Source of the DNA: Theobroma cacao
Taxonomy: Eukaryota > Streptophyta > Magnoliopsida > Malvales > Malvaceae
Reading direction: 5' to 3'
DNA: 64,000 bases
Assembly (NCBI RefSeq): GCF_000208745.1
Contig: NC_030858.1
Span: forward strand, 26,742,398-26,806,397
Shown: piece after piece, positions 23,815-36,500 of the stretch
Numbering within the stretch: the stretch's first letter is position 1
How the letters are laid out: the number at the start of each line of letters is the position of its first letter
The notes under the pieces: model-generated
What the model saw: the letters and a program-made list of their open reading frames with translations, nothing else
The model's database searches: none
What the model was told of the DNA's origin: nothing
Translations under genes and position numbers: made by a program

Positions 23815-24620
23815 TAAATGGTGGAGAAGTCAAGATTGAAGTAGTTGATTTCATGGGAAGTTACATGCGAAGGATTATTTAGATTGAGAAGAGTTAGAAC
23901 CAGTTTATGATGAATATGATGAAGAGATAGAGGAAATTGATGTTCATCATGCACAAGGTGAGTCCTTGGTAGTAAAAAGACAAGTCAAGGAGTTGTTGGA
24001 GAAAAGTCTAGTATGAGAAAGTAAAAGTCCTTGTGCTTGCCCAACTTTGTTAAAGAAAGATGGTTCATGGAGAATGTGTGTGGACAACCATGCCATAAAC
24101 AAGATCATAGTCAAGTATCGTTTTCTTATTCGTTGATTGGATGAGATGCTTAATCAACTAGTTGATTCCAAGGTGTTTTCAAAGATTGATTTGAAGAGTG
24201 GATATCATCAAATTAGAATGAGGAGTAAAGATGAATGGAAAATAAACCTTCAAAACACTATATGGATTATTCAAATGGTTGGTGATGTTATTTGCTTATC
24301 ACATTCAAAGGATTCATGAAGAGGTAAAAGTTGCCTTAAAAGCCAGTAATGCAGCATGCTCTTTTGCTACCTATCAACATCGTCGTAAGCAGAAATTTGA
24401 GAAAGGTGATCAAGTACTCGTGCCCTTAAGGCAAGAACAATTTCTTAAGAGACTTACCACAAGCTCAAGTTTAGAAAGTTTGGACCTTGTAAGGTGCTAA
24501 AGAAAATCAACTCAAATGCCTACTTAATTGAGCTACCACCTAAGTGACAAATCAATCCTATATTCAATGTTTTGAACTTGTATCCATTTGATGGTTTTGA
24601 TGGGATTGGTTAAGTTCAAC
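23815..24620 (+). pseudogene. Ty3/gypsy gag-pol skeleton with large internal deletions
   Basis: Three pieces of a gypsy polyprotein lie in order on the plus strand. A gag-like piece is at ~23840-23960. A reverse-transcriptase piece at ~23975-24260 holds [12 protein letters not shown] and SKVFSKIDLKSGYHQIR. The C-terminal integrase region is at ~24300-24590 (KFEKGDQVLVPL, then NAYLIELPP and INPIFNVL). Protease, the RT catalytic core (YxDD), RNase H and the integrase DDE core are missing. Stop codons and at least one frameshift interrupt what remains. It is inactive and internally deleted. Confidence 0.85.
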
Positions 24621-24649
24621 ACATTCTAATTGCTAAGACTGGAGTTATT

Positions 24650-25205
24650 GAGGAAGTGTTAGATATGAAAGAGATTCGATTTGGATAAGGGAACCTGTAC
24701 AGGTAATTTTTTTTTCTTTAATCTATAAAGAATGATATAGGAATATGTTATTAGGTTACTTACACATTAAGTTAGAGAATATTACTTCCATAATAATCTT
24801 TCCGTAGTTATCTTTTATTTTACTTGTATTTCAAGAGAGTTTAGGTTAGGTTACTTCCTTATTTATTTTTATTGTAATAATCCCACATAGGTAAAGTAAG
24901 AAGGCTATGTTCTTTAGGAATAGTTATATAAAGCCCTCTTAGCTTAATTGTTAGACATTGAAGTTGAAATTAAATAAAGAATTTTTTTTAATAAGCACAA
25001 GTGCTTTTTTTCTCTAAGTTTTTTTTAGAAGAGTAAAAGATTTTAGTATTTTTAGTTTGGCCAACCAAAGTGGGATTTTGATCATTATTCACCTTAATGG
25101 GGTTTTCTAACCTAGCCAAGATTAGTGTTCACCTTAGTGGGGTTTTTAACCTCATCACGTTTGGTGTTTTCACAATGCCTTGGTGTCTTCAAAACACCCC
25201 GACGT
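24650..25205 (+). mobile_element. Probable 3' LTR of the gypsy remnant
   Basis: Downstream of the integrase remnant is a non-coding stretch with a TATA-like TTATATAAAGCC (near 24925), a poly-A signal AAATAAAGAA about 50 bases later and a T-rich region. This order fits U3-R-U5 of a plus-strand LTR. Ends were not resolved and no second copy lies in the window. Confidence 0.45.
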
Positions 25206-28109
25206 CACATCTTAATACTCAAAAGATTAGATTTCGAGTATTGAATCACCGATTGGATGAAATTTGAGATTAAGAGACAAAATTGATATAAAAGGTAAAA
25301 TGGTAAATTCATTTTTTGTCCTTTGATGGCTATTGGGGTTCACAACATAAGGTTTGCAATTGTACAAACCAACATTAAATTTTACATATTAGATATTTCT
25401 TATAATTGTAGATAACACAAGAGTGCAAACATGAATTTATGGTGAAGTGATTCCATGGTTAATAAATAAGAACTATTTTTAATGAGATTGAGAGATAATT
25501 CTATGTTTATTAGAGTTTGAAATATCTACGTCTAATGTGATTCCCTACTTAACTTCGTACAACTCTATTCGTTTAAGATGGAATGCATTTTTAATTATTT
25601 ATGCAAATTAATGTTCAAATTTGGTAACTAAGAGTTATCTTAATTGAGACACGGTGCATATAATGTTTTAATTATAAACATGAATATATGTGGGTTAATT
25701 GAGACAAGAGTTGTCTTAATCATATTACTTTTAGTAAGCAAAATTATCTTAATATAGAAATATTTTTTATAAAAAAATTTATTAACATAATTATTGACTT
25801 ATAAATAACAATAATTTTGGAGGATATTTAATTATAAATATAATAATTAAAATGATTAATTCTTTATTTATAAGTAATTATAATAATGAGATAATTATAT
25901 TACTCTATGTGTGATTAGGATTTTTTAATTTTATTATTAATTCTTTTTAATTAAAGATGGATAATAATAAAATAGAATAATCCTAATTTGACATGGACTA
26001 GCAATTATAATTAAATAAATAAATTATTATTTAATTATAATTATAGTTGACAAATATTAATTTAATTTTAATTAATTAAATTAAAAAGAGTTTTAAGAGA
26101 GAAATATCTCTCTTATTTTTATAAGGCCGAAAATCACATTATAAATATGTGATTTGGGCCAAAAACCTAGCCACCCTCTTTTGAGATAGCCAAACTCCAT
26201 CTCTCTCTAGGTTTTCTTCTTGTTTTAGCAATTTTCTACAAGCATCAAGCAAAGAAAATTTGTCATAGAAGAAGTTGAGAGAAAACTATCTAGTTACCAT
26301 CTTGAAAAGTATCTCACACTTAGCCCACTTTAGGTTCAAGATTGAAAGATTCTTGAAGAATAAGTGGTAATTCAAATTGCTTGAGAATTCTAACAATTAG
26401 TGTGGTAGTGAATTTACTATAATTTACTAGGAAAGAAGAATTAAATATATTCCTGGCACAAAGTAGGTAATATCTTTTACTTTTGATTCTTTTATGTTGA
26501 TGTGATTATTATTTGATTTGTATGATATATGATTGTGAATTTTCATTTGTGTAAATTGGACAAATTGCTTCCATAGTTAGAAAATATTTAAAGTCCATGG
26601 GTTACACAATCACAAGCATTCACTACGATCAAAATCCAACATGCATGTGTTCATGTAAACTATAGATTTCAAAAATTTTTCTAATTACGGAAACAAGCAA
26701 TCCAAATATACAAACGGAACTACACATCATACATTTAAGCAAATCAATTTAATCACATGAAAAAAATTCAAGAAACAAGATATATAAGAAATCACACCTT
26801 TTCTTATGAGAATCTTGAATCTTGCCCCTTAGTGAACTGTAGTAAATTCACCACCATACCAAGGATTGATTTCTTAAACGAACAAACTTATCACTTATTC
26901 TTCAAGAATCTCTTCAACTTGCATCTTGAGTGAACAAAGTGTGGAATACTAAATTAAGATGGTAACTCAATTGTTTCTCTCTTTTTCTTCTTTAAAACAA
27001 TGATTATTTTTCTATAAGAAGTGTCTAGAAAAAATACCAAAATTTGAGATCAAGAAGACCTTAAAGAAAAGGGCGACTAAGGAGGATTTTGGAGGAAGAA
27101 AATTTGTAGCAATAGGTTTAGCTAAGAGGTTTTCTTCTTGTGCTTTTTTATAAGGTACAACTACCCCTTTAATATTATTTTCCATTATGAATTTTTTTAT
27201 TTTAAAGAATTTAATTAAAATTAAATTCATATCAAGAATCTAAGTAGGTCATCCATAAAAAGTTATGGTTGTATCACACTCTTCCAAAAATTATGAAAAT
27301 TATAATTAAATAATAAATAATAAATAATTTATTTATTTATTTAACTATAATTATTGTTAGTTCGATTAGCTCAATAAAAATGATGTGGGAATATCTAAGA
27401 GGGGGATGAATTGGATTTAAAAAATTATTTTAAACAACTTGAACTTTTCAGCTTGATGATAGGTTTTCAAAATTTGTTTTCACTTCAAAACAAACCAAAG
27501 GAAATGAACAAATAAGCTGAAAACAAATTTTCAATACTCTTCTTGATGAAGTGAAATGCTCAAATATAAAGATGAAGAGTAAGTGAGCTTTGAACAAATT
27601 TCTAAAACATTTTTCATGATAAGAACACAAGCTCAAGAAGAAAGAAGATTTACAAACTTGCTCTCTCTTTAAAACAAGTCAAAACCAATTTAAAACGCAA
27701 ATAAGCAAGTAGGTTGGAAGTGGATTCTCAAAACTCTTCAAAGAAAAGTAAACTAAGATATGTATTAAGGTAAATCAAAAGTGATTTGAAGAGTGCATAG
27801 AAATAAAACAATTTTGAAGACAAATATTCAGGTATCTTCACATTAAGATAAAAAGCACAATTTTGACGTGAAAAGGAAAAAAGCTAATAATAAATTTAAA
27901 AAGCTTATTCAAAACGAAATAAGCAAGATAAAAAACAATTGTTCAAATCTCTTCAATGCAAAGTAAAATCCACAAGTGAGAAATAGTGAAAAGATAAAGC
28001 ACAAGTTTAAGAGGAAAAAGAGAAAAGATAAACTATTTATAGAGGTTCGGCCCTTTCCCTAGGCGCCCACATCCTTTTCTTTGGCTCACCAAGGAGTTTT
28101 CAATCCACT

Positions 28110-28370
28110 ATGAAGATTCCTTTTTCAAAGGTCAAGCATAACCTTTACACATTGCCTATTGGAGAGGATCAAGCATAACCTTCTACTACCTTTTCACAAG
28201 ATCAAGCATAACCCATGCACTACCTTTTCACGTGAGTAAGGATAATAAACACAATGCCTTTTCAAGAGTAGATATAATCTTAGTCTTTTCAAGGATCAAA
28301 CAAACCTTAGCCTTCTCAAGGATCAAGCAAAACTTTTACATATTGCCTTTTAAAAGGTTCAAGCATAACC
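28110..28370. repeat. Degenerate tandem repeat with GATCAAGCATAACC core
   Basis: Six to eight diverged units of roughly 30-40 bases share GATCAAGCATAACCTT and CCTTTTCA. Spacing is irregular, so this is an old minisatellite inside the insertion. Confidence 0.6.
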
Positions 28371-28879
28371 TTTTCTCTCTTACAACGTTAAAGCTCACAT
28401 ATGACTCTAAAAGGCTAATTTGGCTGGGTGAGTACATAAAGGAAGAGTTTGGTAAAGCTAAGAAATGATTACAAAAGATATGAGTGAAAGCACAAAGGAG
28501 TGGAAGCTCAAATATAGCTCACAAGCTTTTGAAAGAATATGAGTGGCTGCTCTAGCTTAGTTTTCTTTCTTTTTCCTCTTCTTCATTTCATTTGTTTCTA
28601 GATCAAATGATCTCTTTCTTAATTCTCCTTACTTTCTAAATGTGCTTGAGAAGTCTTTTTTATAGTTGGAAAAGCTTTGTAGACATTGGAAAAGCTTTAT
28701 AGTTGTTGAGGATGATTTGATGTAGAAATTATCTATTATTTTTGTCTTTGTCTAGCTTTCTTGAAACGAGGTATCAATACCCTTGAAAGACATCTTGATA
28801 CATTAACATTTGCTCTTTGGAATTTAAAATTGATGGTGAAGTATGGAGACTTTGAGGCCAAGTCTCTATACATTGTGAT

Positions 28880-28984
28880 AGGTATCAAGATTTTTAAATT
28901 AGGTATCAAGACTTTGAAACCAAGTATCAGGATTTTGAAACCAAGTATTAGGATTTTGAAATCAGGTATCAAGACTCTGTGAAA
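28880..28984. repeat. Tandem repeat, 21 bp x 5
   Basis: Five 21-base units follow AGGTATCAAGACTTTGAAACC with few changes. Because 21 is a multiple of three, they produce chance open frames on both strands. These are not genes. Confidence 0.9.
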
Positions 28985-30572
28985 TGTCTCCATACCTCAT
29001 TTTGATATCTCTATACCATTGTCTTGATATATAGAAAATTCTTCTTTTTGAACCCAATTTTGATGTCAAGCACTTGGATATTTGCTCTTGAAGTCTGAAG
29101 GTGAAGTCTCTGTACTTGAAGTCTTCTATCTTGATACATTCAAACTTCTTTTTTAGATTCTGAAGATTGAAAGCAAGGCTCGATTCTTGAGATGTGTGTC
29201 TCGATACACTTGGTCTTGTTCTCTAGAATTCTGCATTTTTGAGAAATTATCTTGATATTTTAGTCCTGTTCTCGATACTTCAGTACACGTTCTTTGGAAA
29301 AATGACTCTTATTGAGTGGAGTGTCATACTGTCCAGAGTTATCTCAATACATCTTTATACTTAGGTTATCTTGAGGCACATGAAACAAATAAGTCTCAAT
29401 ACTCTCTTTCGAGGTCTTGACATTTCAAGTTAGTTTAAGCCTTAAAACACATAATTAATCTTGAAATGCATAGCTTATTTGTCAATCAAAAGCATAGGGA
29501 TTTTTCATTAAGTCCTAATGCACTAAGCATTCAATATTTTTATCATTCACTTTTGTCATATTAAAACAAGGATCAATCATATAGCTAACAATTATTTATC
29601 CATGTCAAAATAGGATTTCTTATTGAATAATTATTCTATTTTATTATTATCCATCTTTAATTAAAAAGAATTAATAATAAAATAAAGAAATCCTTGTCAA
29701 ACATGGAGTCTTATAATTTATCAAGAAATTATAATTAATTATAAATAAAGAATAAACTATTTGATTCCTTAATTATAATTAAAATCCTTCAATATTGTTT
29801 TATTTTAAGATAATAATTACTTTAATAAATATTTTTCATTTTAAAATAACTCTTACCTTAAAAAAATATTTATTCATTAAGAAAATTTTTTGACTTACCA
29901 AAAATAAAATAATATAATTAAATAATTTTTTATCTTTAATTAACACATATACTATTGTCTAATTTAAGACAACTCTTGTCTTAATTAAGATAACATATAT
30001 ACCTTGTCTTAATTAAGACAAGAGTTGTCTTAATTAAGGCAATAGGTAAAGTTACCATTTTGAGCATTAATTTAATTAATTAAAAATGTATGCATTTCAA
30101 CTTTGAATTCTACGAAGCTAAGTAGGAAACCTATTTGGATGTAACTATTCTAAGCTCCAATAAACTTAGAATTACTATTAATCTCATTAAGATAATTCAA
30201 GTTTATTAACTATGAAATCACTCCACCATAGATCTATGGTTGCACTTTTAGAGTAACTACAATTACAAGAAATGATCCAATATTAATATTTAAATTGGTT
30301 GTCCAATTGCAAACCTTATGTTGTAAACCCTCATAACCATCAAATGACAAAATGTGAAAGGGTTCTTTTCAAAAATACCCCTTATAAATAAAGTGTTTTT
30401 GAAAATAGTTCTCTCTATAATTTAACTATTTTTAGCGAAGAGAAATTAATTTTAGACAAAATTACCATTAATGAAACCGACCCATATGTTTAGATCCACA
30501 CCTCAAACTGACTCATATCCTTTGAGCTTTCCTCGCCAGACCATTCATCTCTAAAGTATTCATTACTAGAAA

Positions 30573-30700
30573 GAAAAACTTTTAAACATTTTGAGCATTT
30601 TATAGTGATTTTTGATACATGAAGAAAAATCTCTGAGCGTTTTGAGCATTTTAAATATTTTGGAGTGATTTTTGATACATGAAGAAAAACCTTTGAGCAT
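30573..30700. repeat. Tandem duplication, ~60 bp x 2
   Basis: Two copies of a unit containing AGTGATTTTTGATACATGAA start 60 bases apart (30604 and 30664). They lie between the foldback and the 22-bp-repeat hairpin. Confidence 0.8.
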
Positions 30701-30800
30701 TCTTCGCCAAGTAGGCATATTCGTTGATTATATTGTTAAATGAAATATAGTGTTGTTTGAAATTGTTGATTTTGTTAAATGAAATTCAATAGTTTTGGTG

Positions 30801-31160
30801 GTTTTTAAGCATTATGTAATCGGTTTTTGGGTATTACGTGACTAGTTTTTAAGTATTACGTGACTAATTTTTAGGTATTGCGTGACTAATTTTTAGGTAT
30901 TACGTGAATAGTTGATATGGCATTGCGTGACTAATTGATAGGCATTGCGTGACTAGTTTTTAGGCATTGTGTGACTTAGGCAATGCCTACAACTTAGTCA
31001 CGCAATACCTACAACCTAGTCAAGTAATGCTTAAAAACTAGTTAAACAATGCTTAAAAACCAAAGACACAATGATTAAATCACGCAATACTTAAAAGTCA
31101 GTCTCACAATACCTAAAAAATAGTGACACAATGTCTAAAACCAGTAATGCAATACCTAAT
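30801..31160. mobile_element. Hairpin whose arms are tandem 22-bp repeats (foldback-type)
   Basis: The left arm (~30801-30976) contains eight head-to-tail units of about 22 bases resembling TTTTTAGGTATTACGTGACTA. The right arm (~30985-31160) contains about eight units of the reverse complement (TAGTCACGCAATACCTAAAA type). The centre near 30976-30988 is itself palindromic (AGGCAATGCCT). Arms built of tandem direct repeats are the hallmark of Foldback-type elements. No transposase is present. A long transcript through it would fold into one extended hairpin. Confidence 0.85.
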
Positions 31161-33590
31161 AATCAATTGATTTGCTTGCTCCCAATCAAGTTTAAGTTGC
31201 CAAAGTCATACAGTATTCAAATTTACAAATATGTTTAATCAATTTTAACTCCTTAATTTGGAGGTTCTATGAATATAATCTAATAAACCCAAGAACCTAA
31301 AACACATACCTTGATGTCATATCTGTTTTTTGGAATAGTGAGAAAGAGCTGGATGGCGAGATAAACAGTATTTGGTAATAGAGAAAAATAGAGATTTAAT
31401 TTTAAAATTTTTGTTTGGATGGCAGGATAGAGAAAACTGAAACCATTTTAATTTGTCTGAAATTGTTTAAAAGGCATTGCTTTCAATTCATGCCAAAAAT
31501 TGACTAAAAATAGTTAAAATTATAATAAATGATACTTTTGAATTAGGTTTATGAGGAAGATTATCTCTCACAATTTCCTCAAAAGTGAAATCACTATTTT
31601 ATCTTTTATGTTAATTTTTTCTTAAATTTTATTAAATTGGTGATCCAATACTTTAGATCTAATTTTTTTTTAGTAGCAAAATATGATGAGTAGCTAATTC
31701 ATCAATCCACTAAGCTTAGATTAATCATTAATCTTTTTGAAATTACTAGAAGTGATGTTAATGCTATGAACTTCACTTTTTGGATACATTTTCTTGGATG
31801 CTTATCTCAATTATAATCCTAACACACAGAGTCTAAATCAACGTAATAGAATGATCATGCCCATGGTATATCAAAAATTATAAGAAGATAAAACATGAGT
31901 CCACTATCCATTAAGATTTTGATTCTATCATAAGCGAATGCACACGTATGAGATCAAAGTTTAAGTAATTATTAAATTTAAACTTGATTCTCATGTAATT
32001 CCAATTCAAATTATAGTGTCATTATTCGAAGTCAATTACTCCGATGATTTGAGACTCATCATTCTCTTGAAGTGAATCACATTTCTTGTTTTGGAAGTAA
32101 TCTAGACACTATAACTTTAACATAATAAAGTGATTAGCTTTATTATATGGCTGTGAATAATTTTTAGATTCTATTAAAATACATGTCTTCTATGCATAAC
32201 TCTGCATTCAAATGTATTTTAATATCTTAATAAAATCATAGTATTTTTATAACTAGAAAATAAATACTTCCTTAAAACAAATTCTTCATCTTATTATTAA
32301 AATGTATTTTCATTACAAATAAATGAATGAAAATAAACATGATAACATGCTTGCTTTCAAGACATCATATTCTCAAATTCCTAACATGAACATAACAAAA
32401 AAAAAAATTGTTTAAAATTTTTTAAATAGTTTAGAAACTTTTTTAAATATTATACTTAATTCATAAAGATTTAGAACATAAGATATACCTGATGCAAACT
32501 CACCCTACTCCTGTTGCACTAATTTATCAAATTTTTAAAATTTTCATCTTAGATTGCAAAAGCCATAACATGACGGCTCGGATTTTTGAAACTCTTAATT
32601 CTTGCTTAATTTTCTTTCTTAATCTAGTGATATTGTTAACCATTTCAAATGCCATACATCTCGTTTTCCTTTTTCTTTTTTTTTTTTTGTTATTTGGTCT
32701 TTAGATTCATAAGAGGCAATGCACTTTTTGAGGTAAAAAACTTAAAATAGAGATAAAGATCATGAATAATAAATTAAGGTCTAAATTAAAATATATTAAA
32801 TAAAATCAAATGCATTAATTGAGGTTTACGTAGCACTTACTTTACCGCTTGATCGAAAGTACAAGTTCAAGAATATGTTCATATGATAATGAAGAAGTCG
32901 TAATCAGTATTTTCTTATTTAGTTACATTTAATCATCCAAATAAATATATTAATTTTAATAATATCTTAAATTTAATTTAAATTACTTCACAAGGAATGG
33001 GAATATCACTTATCTCATATATATCGTGAAGTTAATTAGTGTACCGATTGGATGGTCACTCATCATAATGATTTTAGTATAGAATTACAAGTTTATTGAT
33101 GTACTCCCTATAAACATTTCTTATTTATTACTTACGGACTCTCTAAGTGTCCAATGACTTAAGATGTTATTTTAAATTAATTCCATAAAATTTTCTTTCA
33201 TATAAAAAAAAATAATTTAAATTTATTTTAAAAAAAAAATTTTGATTTACAGAAAGATTTGAATCACGTGGACCCTAATGGTTCAATGAATACACTAAAC
33301 CCATACTCAGTAAAGCCCAAATTTAGTAGGTTCAAGTGATCCAATATGATAAATTGAAAAATAAAATAAAATCATGCAAATTCAATAAAATTTACGTGAA
33401 TAATTTTTGAAAAGAAGCATAAGGTACCCAATTGAGCGGATTGTTTTGTTGTTGGGTTGGGTCAACTTAAAAATATGTGGTCAGGTGTATGTGAGATGCT
33501 TTGGTCACGTATTGGACCGACTAATCAACCGCCCTCTCTCGAACCTTTTCTAACCCCTGACCAAAATTTTTATTTTATCAAAAAAAAAAA
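31161..33590. other. AT-rich intergenic region upstream of SELO
   Basis: No gene, RNA or clear transposon end was recognised. The SELO promoter must lie in the last few hundred bases. GGTCACGT near 33503 is a possible bZIP-type site, but no TATA box is evident. Confidence 0.4.
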
Positions 33591-36500
33591 ATGATATTTC
33601 ATTTCTCTCCAATATCACCGCTCCTCGCACTCTCTTCTTCCTCTCTCACTTCCCTTTGCCTCCGCTCCTTCCTTCGCTCTTCCCCTAAATCCCCTTTTAG
33701 CCCTTCCCTTTTCCTCAAACCCCGCCTCTCCCTTGCATGCCACCTCTCCACCGGCGGCAGCCTTCGCATGGACTCGCCTTCACCCGACCCCCCTTCCTCC
33801 CTCTCCGTCGAGTCTATAGCCGAGGGTTTGAAAAATCAAAGCTTAACGGAACAAGATAATGATAATATCAACAATAAAATTAAAAACAAAAATGTCAAAT
33901 TAGGCCTGGAAGATCTGAATTGGGACCATTCCTTCGTTAGAGAGCTCCCTGGTGACCCTAGAAGCGATTCAATACCACGACAGGTTATTTTTCTAACTTC
34001 TTTTTATTTTCTTTTGCACGTTTTAATTTTATGCTATTTTTCTTGATTTAATAGGAAATTGTTGAAAGTATATATTTTTTTTTTAAATAAGGAGATTTTT
34101 CCTGTATTTTTTTTATGTATTTTATTAAAATTAAACTACTAGTTAAAATCGCAAATTTGTTAATTGATTTAGTTTATAAGAATGGAAAAAGGAAAAAAAA
34201 TGGATCTTTATCTACTGATTAAAGAGCGAGAAAAGACAAAGTTGAATCTTTGATTTGTATAATTTGAAATAAGCTTTTTTAAAAAATTTTTATGATGATT
34301 TTGCAGGTTTTACACGCCTGTTATACGAAAGTTTTGCCATCAGCTGAAGTAGAGAATCCGAAGCTTGTTGCCTGGTCAGACTCAGTGGCTGATTTGCTTG
34401 ATCTGAATCCTAAAGAGTAAGCATTGCATTACACTGTGATTTTAAATGGTATGAGCGAATGATTGTTGATGGGCATCTAAGCAATCTGTGATTTTAAAAT
34501 GTTAGTTTCAATTTCCCTAGCTGAACTGTTACTCCTTAGAAAAAACATTCGGGCATTTGCATCCATGTGTACTCCTTGGGTTTCTGATATGTTGTTGTTA
34601 AGATATTCCATGTGAGCACTTGAATGGTCTTTGGAATATACATTTCCTGAGTATCATAGAAACTGTTAGAGGTTATTCTATTTTCAAATTTTCACTATGC
34701 CTTAAACTCTTTTCATTATTGATGTTTGGATATCCTTGGAATGTTTAACTTCTAGCATTTGACTGGAAACTATAAAGAAAGGGGAAAAGGGGGGGGGGGG
34801 GGGATTATTTGTATAGCTAGTGATGATCATATGGCAACATTCTGATTTACAAGGATGTGTTTTTAAGATGGCATGTCTACATTTGTTTGTACTTTGATAT
34901 CTATCTGTAAATATGCTGAAATGCTTGTTTTCTTTTAAGGCTTGTTTCATGCATGGGATGACTTCTTATTTCATGCTATATTTGTCATTTTATCTAGTCT
35001 CGGATAGAAGAATTTGAGAGTCAGTTGGATTATTCATCCTATACAATATGCACACTCCTATATGGTTAGGAGTAAGTAAAATAAATTGAAGTCTTCTGGT
35101 TATGCGTGCACCAAAACAAGATAAATGAAGACAATTTACTCATAATTTTGTCCTCTCCTATTCTATCTATTATCCTATTGACTAAATGTAACCTTAATTT
35201 ATAGGATTAAGTCATTTTCCACATTCTTGGAAATTTTCATTTTTCAAGCCTTGGTTTTGATTGTTGTTTACTGCCTTTTTCTGTCCCCTTGTATTGCTTC
35301 ATGTTATCCTAGGGATTAACCATATAGCTCTTCATTGGAGCTGCAGATTTGAAAGACCAGATTTTCCCCTTAAATTTTCTGGGGTTTCTCCTTTGGCTGG
35401 AGCGTAAGTATTTGTCACAAAGCTTTTATTACTATCAGCTTATTTCTTAGTTATACTCCTTCTGGTCCTCATTGATTTTACCTCTGACAGGGTGCCATAT
35501 GCTCAATGCTATGGTGGGCATCAATTTGGCACGTGGGCTGGTCAGCTGGGTGACGGCCGTGCAATTACTCTTGGGGAGATTCTAAATTCTAAGCTAGAAA
35601 GGTGGGAATTGCAGCTTAAAGGAGCTGGGAAGACCCCATACAGTCGATTTGCAGATGGGCTTGCGGTCTTGCGAAGTAGCATCCGCGAATTTCTTTGCAG
35701 TGAAGCAATGCATTTTCTAGGAATTCCAACTACTCGTGCCCTTTGTCTTGTGACTACTGGAAAATTTGTAACTCGAGACATGTTCTATGAGTATGTTCAC
35801 TGGGTTTTTGACTTAGATAATGACTGGCTAAGTGGACGTTTCCTGCATACTAGTAGATAAATATGTGGGGTGTATTTCAATTATAATTCTTTTAATCTTC
35901 TACTGCAGTGGCAATCCAAAGGAAGAACCTGGTGCAATTGTTTGCAGAGTTGCCCAGTCCTTTCTGCGGTTTGGTTCATTCCAGATACATGCTTCTAGGG
36001 GAGAAGAGGACCTTGGCATTGTTCGTGATTTGGCAGACTATGCCATTAGACATCACTTCCCTCATATTGAGAACATTAGTAAAAGTGAGAGCTTGTCTTT
36101 TAGCACAGGTGATGATGATCATTCAGTTGTGGATTTGACTTCAAACAAGTATGCAGGTAAATATATAGGATTCATTACCACACGTGGTATAGATGGTAAA
36201 TTTGATGAGCTATATGAAAGTGGTTTAGGCAAAATTAGGGTGGATAGGTGAAAAATCAGTTTGTGGGTCGAGTAGGTCTCCCTTCTCTCTTTGTGGTTCT
36301 GCATTGTGTCAACTGCTGACTTTTGTGGATTTCTTTTTACTACTCTGATGACCGTGAAACATGATTTCCTATTACTGTTGGCTGTAAGCTTTGTCACATT
36401 CAAAAACTGTAGGGCTATTCCAAGTTTTCTGTCTATGGATTTTATATAGAGCACAATGGCTGATCCTGCATACTGGGAGAAGGCCTGAACTGTTGTTGCA

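Larger units (their letters stand above)
27361..29560. mobile_element. Unclassified insertion within the foldback's right arm
   Basis: This segment has no counterpart in the left arm. It begins near TGATGTGGGAATATC with a purine-rich GAGGGGGATGAATTGG and contains two tandem-repeat tracts. No coding domain was found. The arm sequence next to each boundary carries TTGTTAG and CTAACAA, which are inverted rather than direct, so no target duplication can be claimed. Confidence 0.5.
25312..30355. mobile_element. Large foldback (inverted-repeat) element, right arm interrupted
   Basis: The left arm (~25312-26631) is matched in reverse complement by ~26632-27360 plus ~29561-30355. Matching blocks include ACAACATAAGGTTTGCAATT near 25350 against its complement near 30318, AAGATTCTTGAAGAATAAGTG near 26350, and the segment flanking the centre at ~26575-26690. 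Pairing appears to continue almost to the axis near 26632, leaving a short loop. By eye the arms agree at roughly three of four bases. There is no coding frame. A ~2.2-kb insert (27361-29560) splits the right arm. It may be a foldback transposon or two inverted copies of one LTR-like sequence. Confidence 0.7.

Noticed and set aside
28736..28993. Repetitive Ile/Leu/Lys-rich open frames on both strands
   Set aside because: Produced by the 21-bp tandem repeat, whose period keeps any frame open.
30801..31160. CRISPR-like array
   Set aside because: Units are contiguous without spacers, occur in both orientations around a centre, and the genome is eukaryotic.
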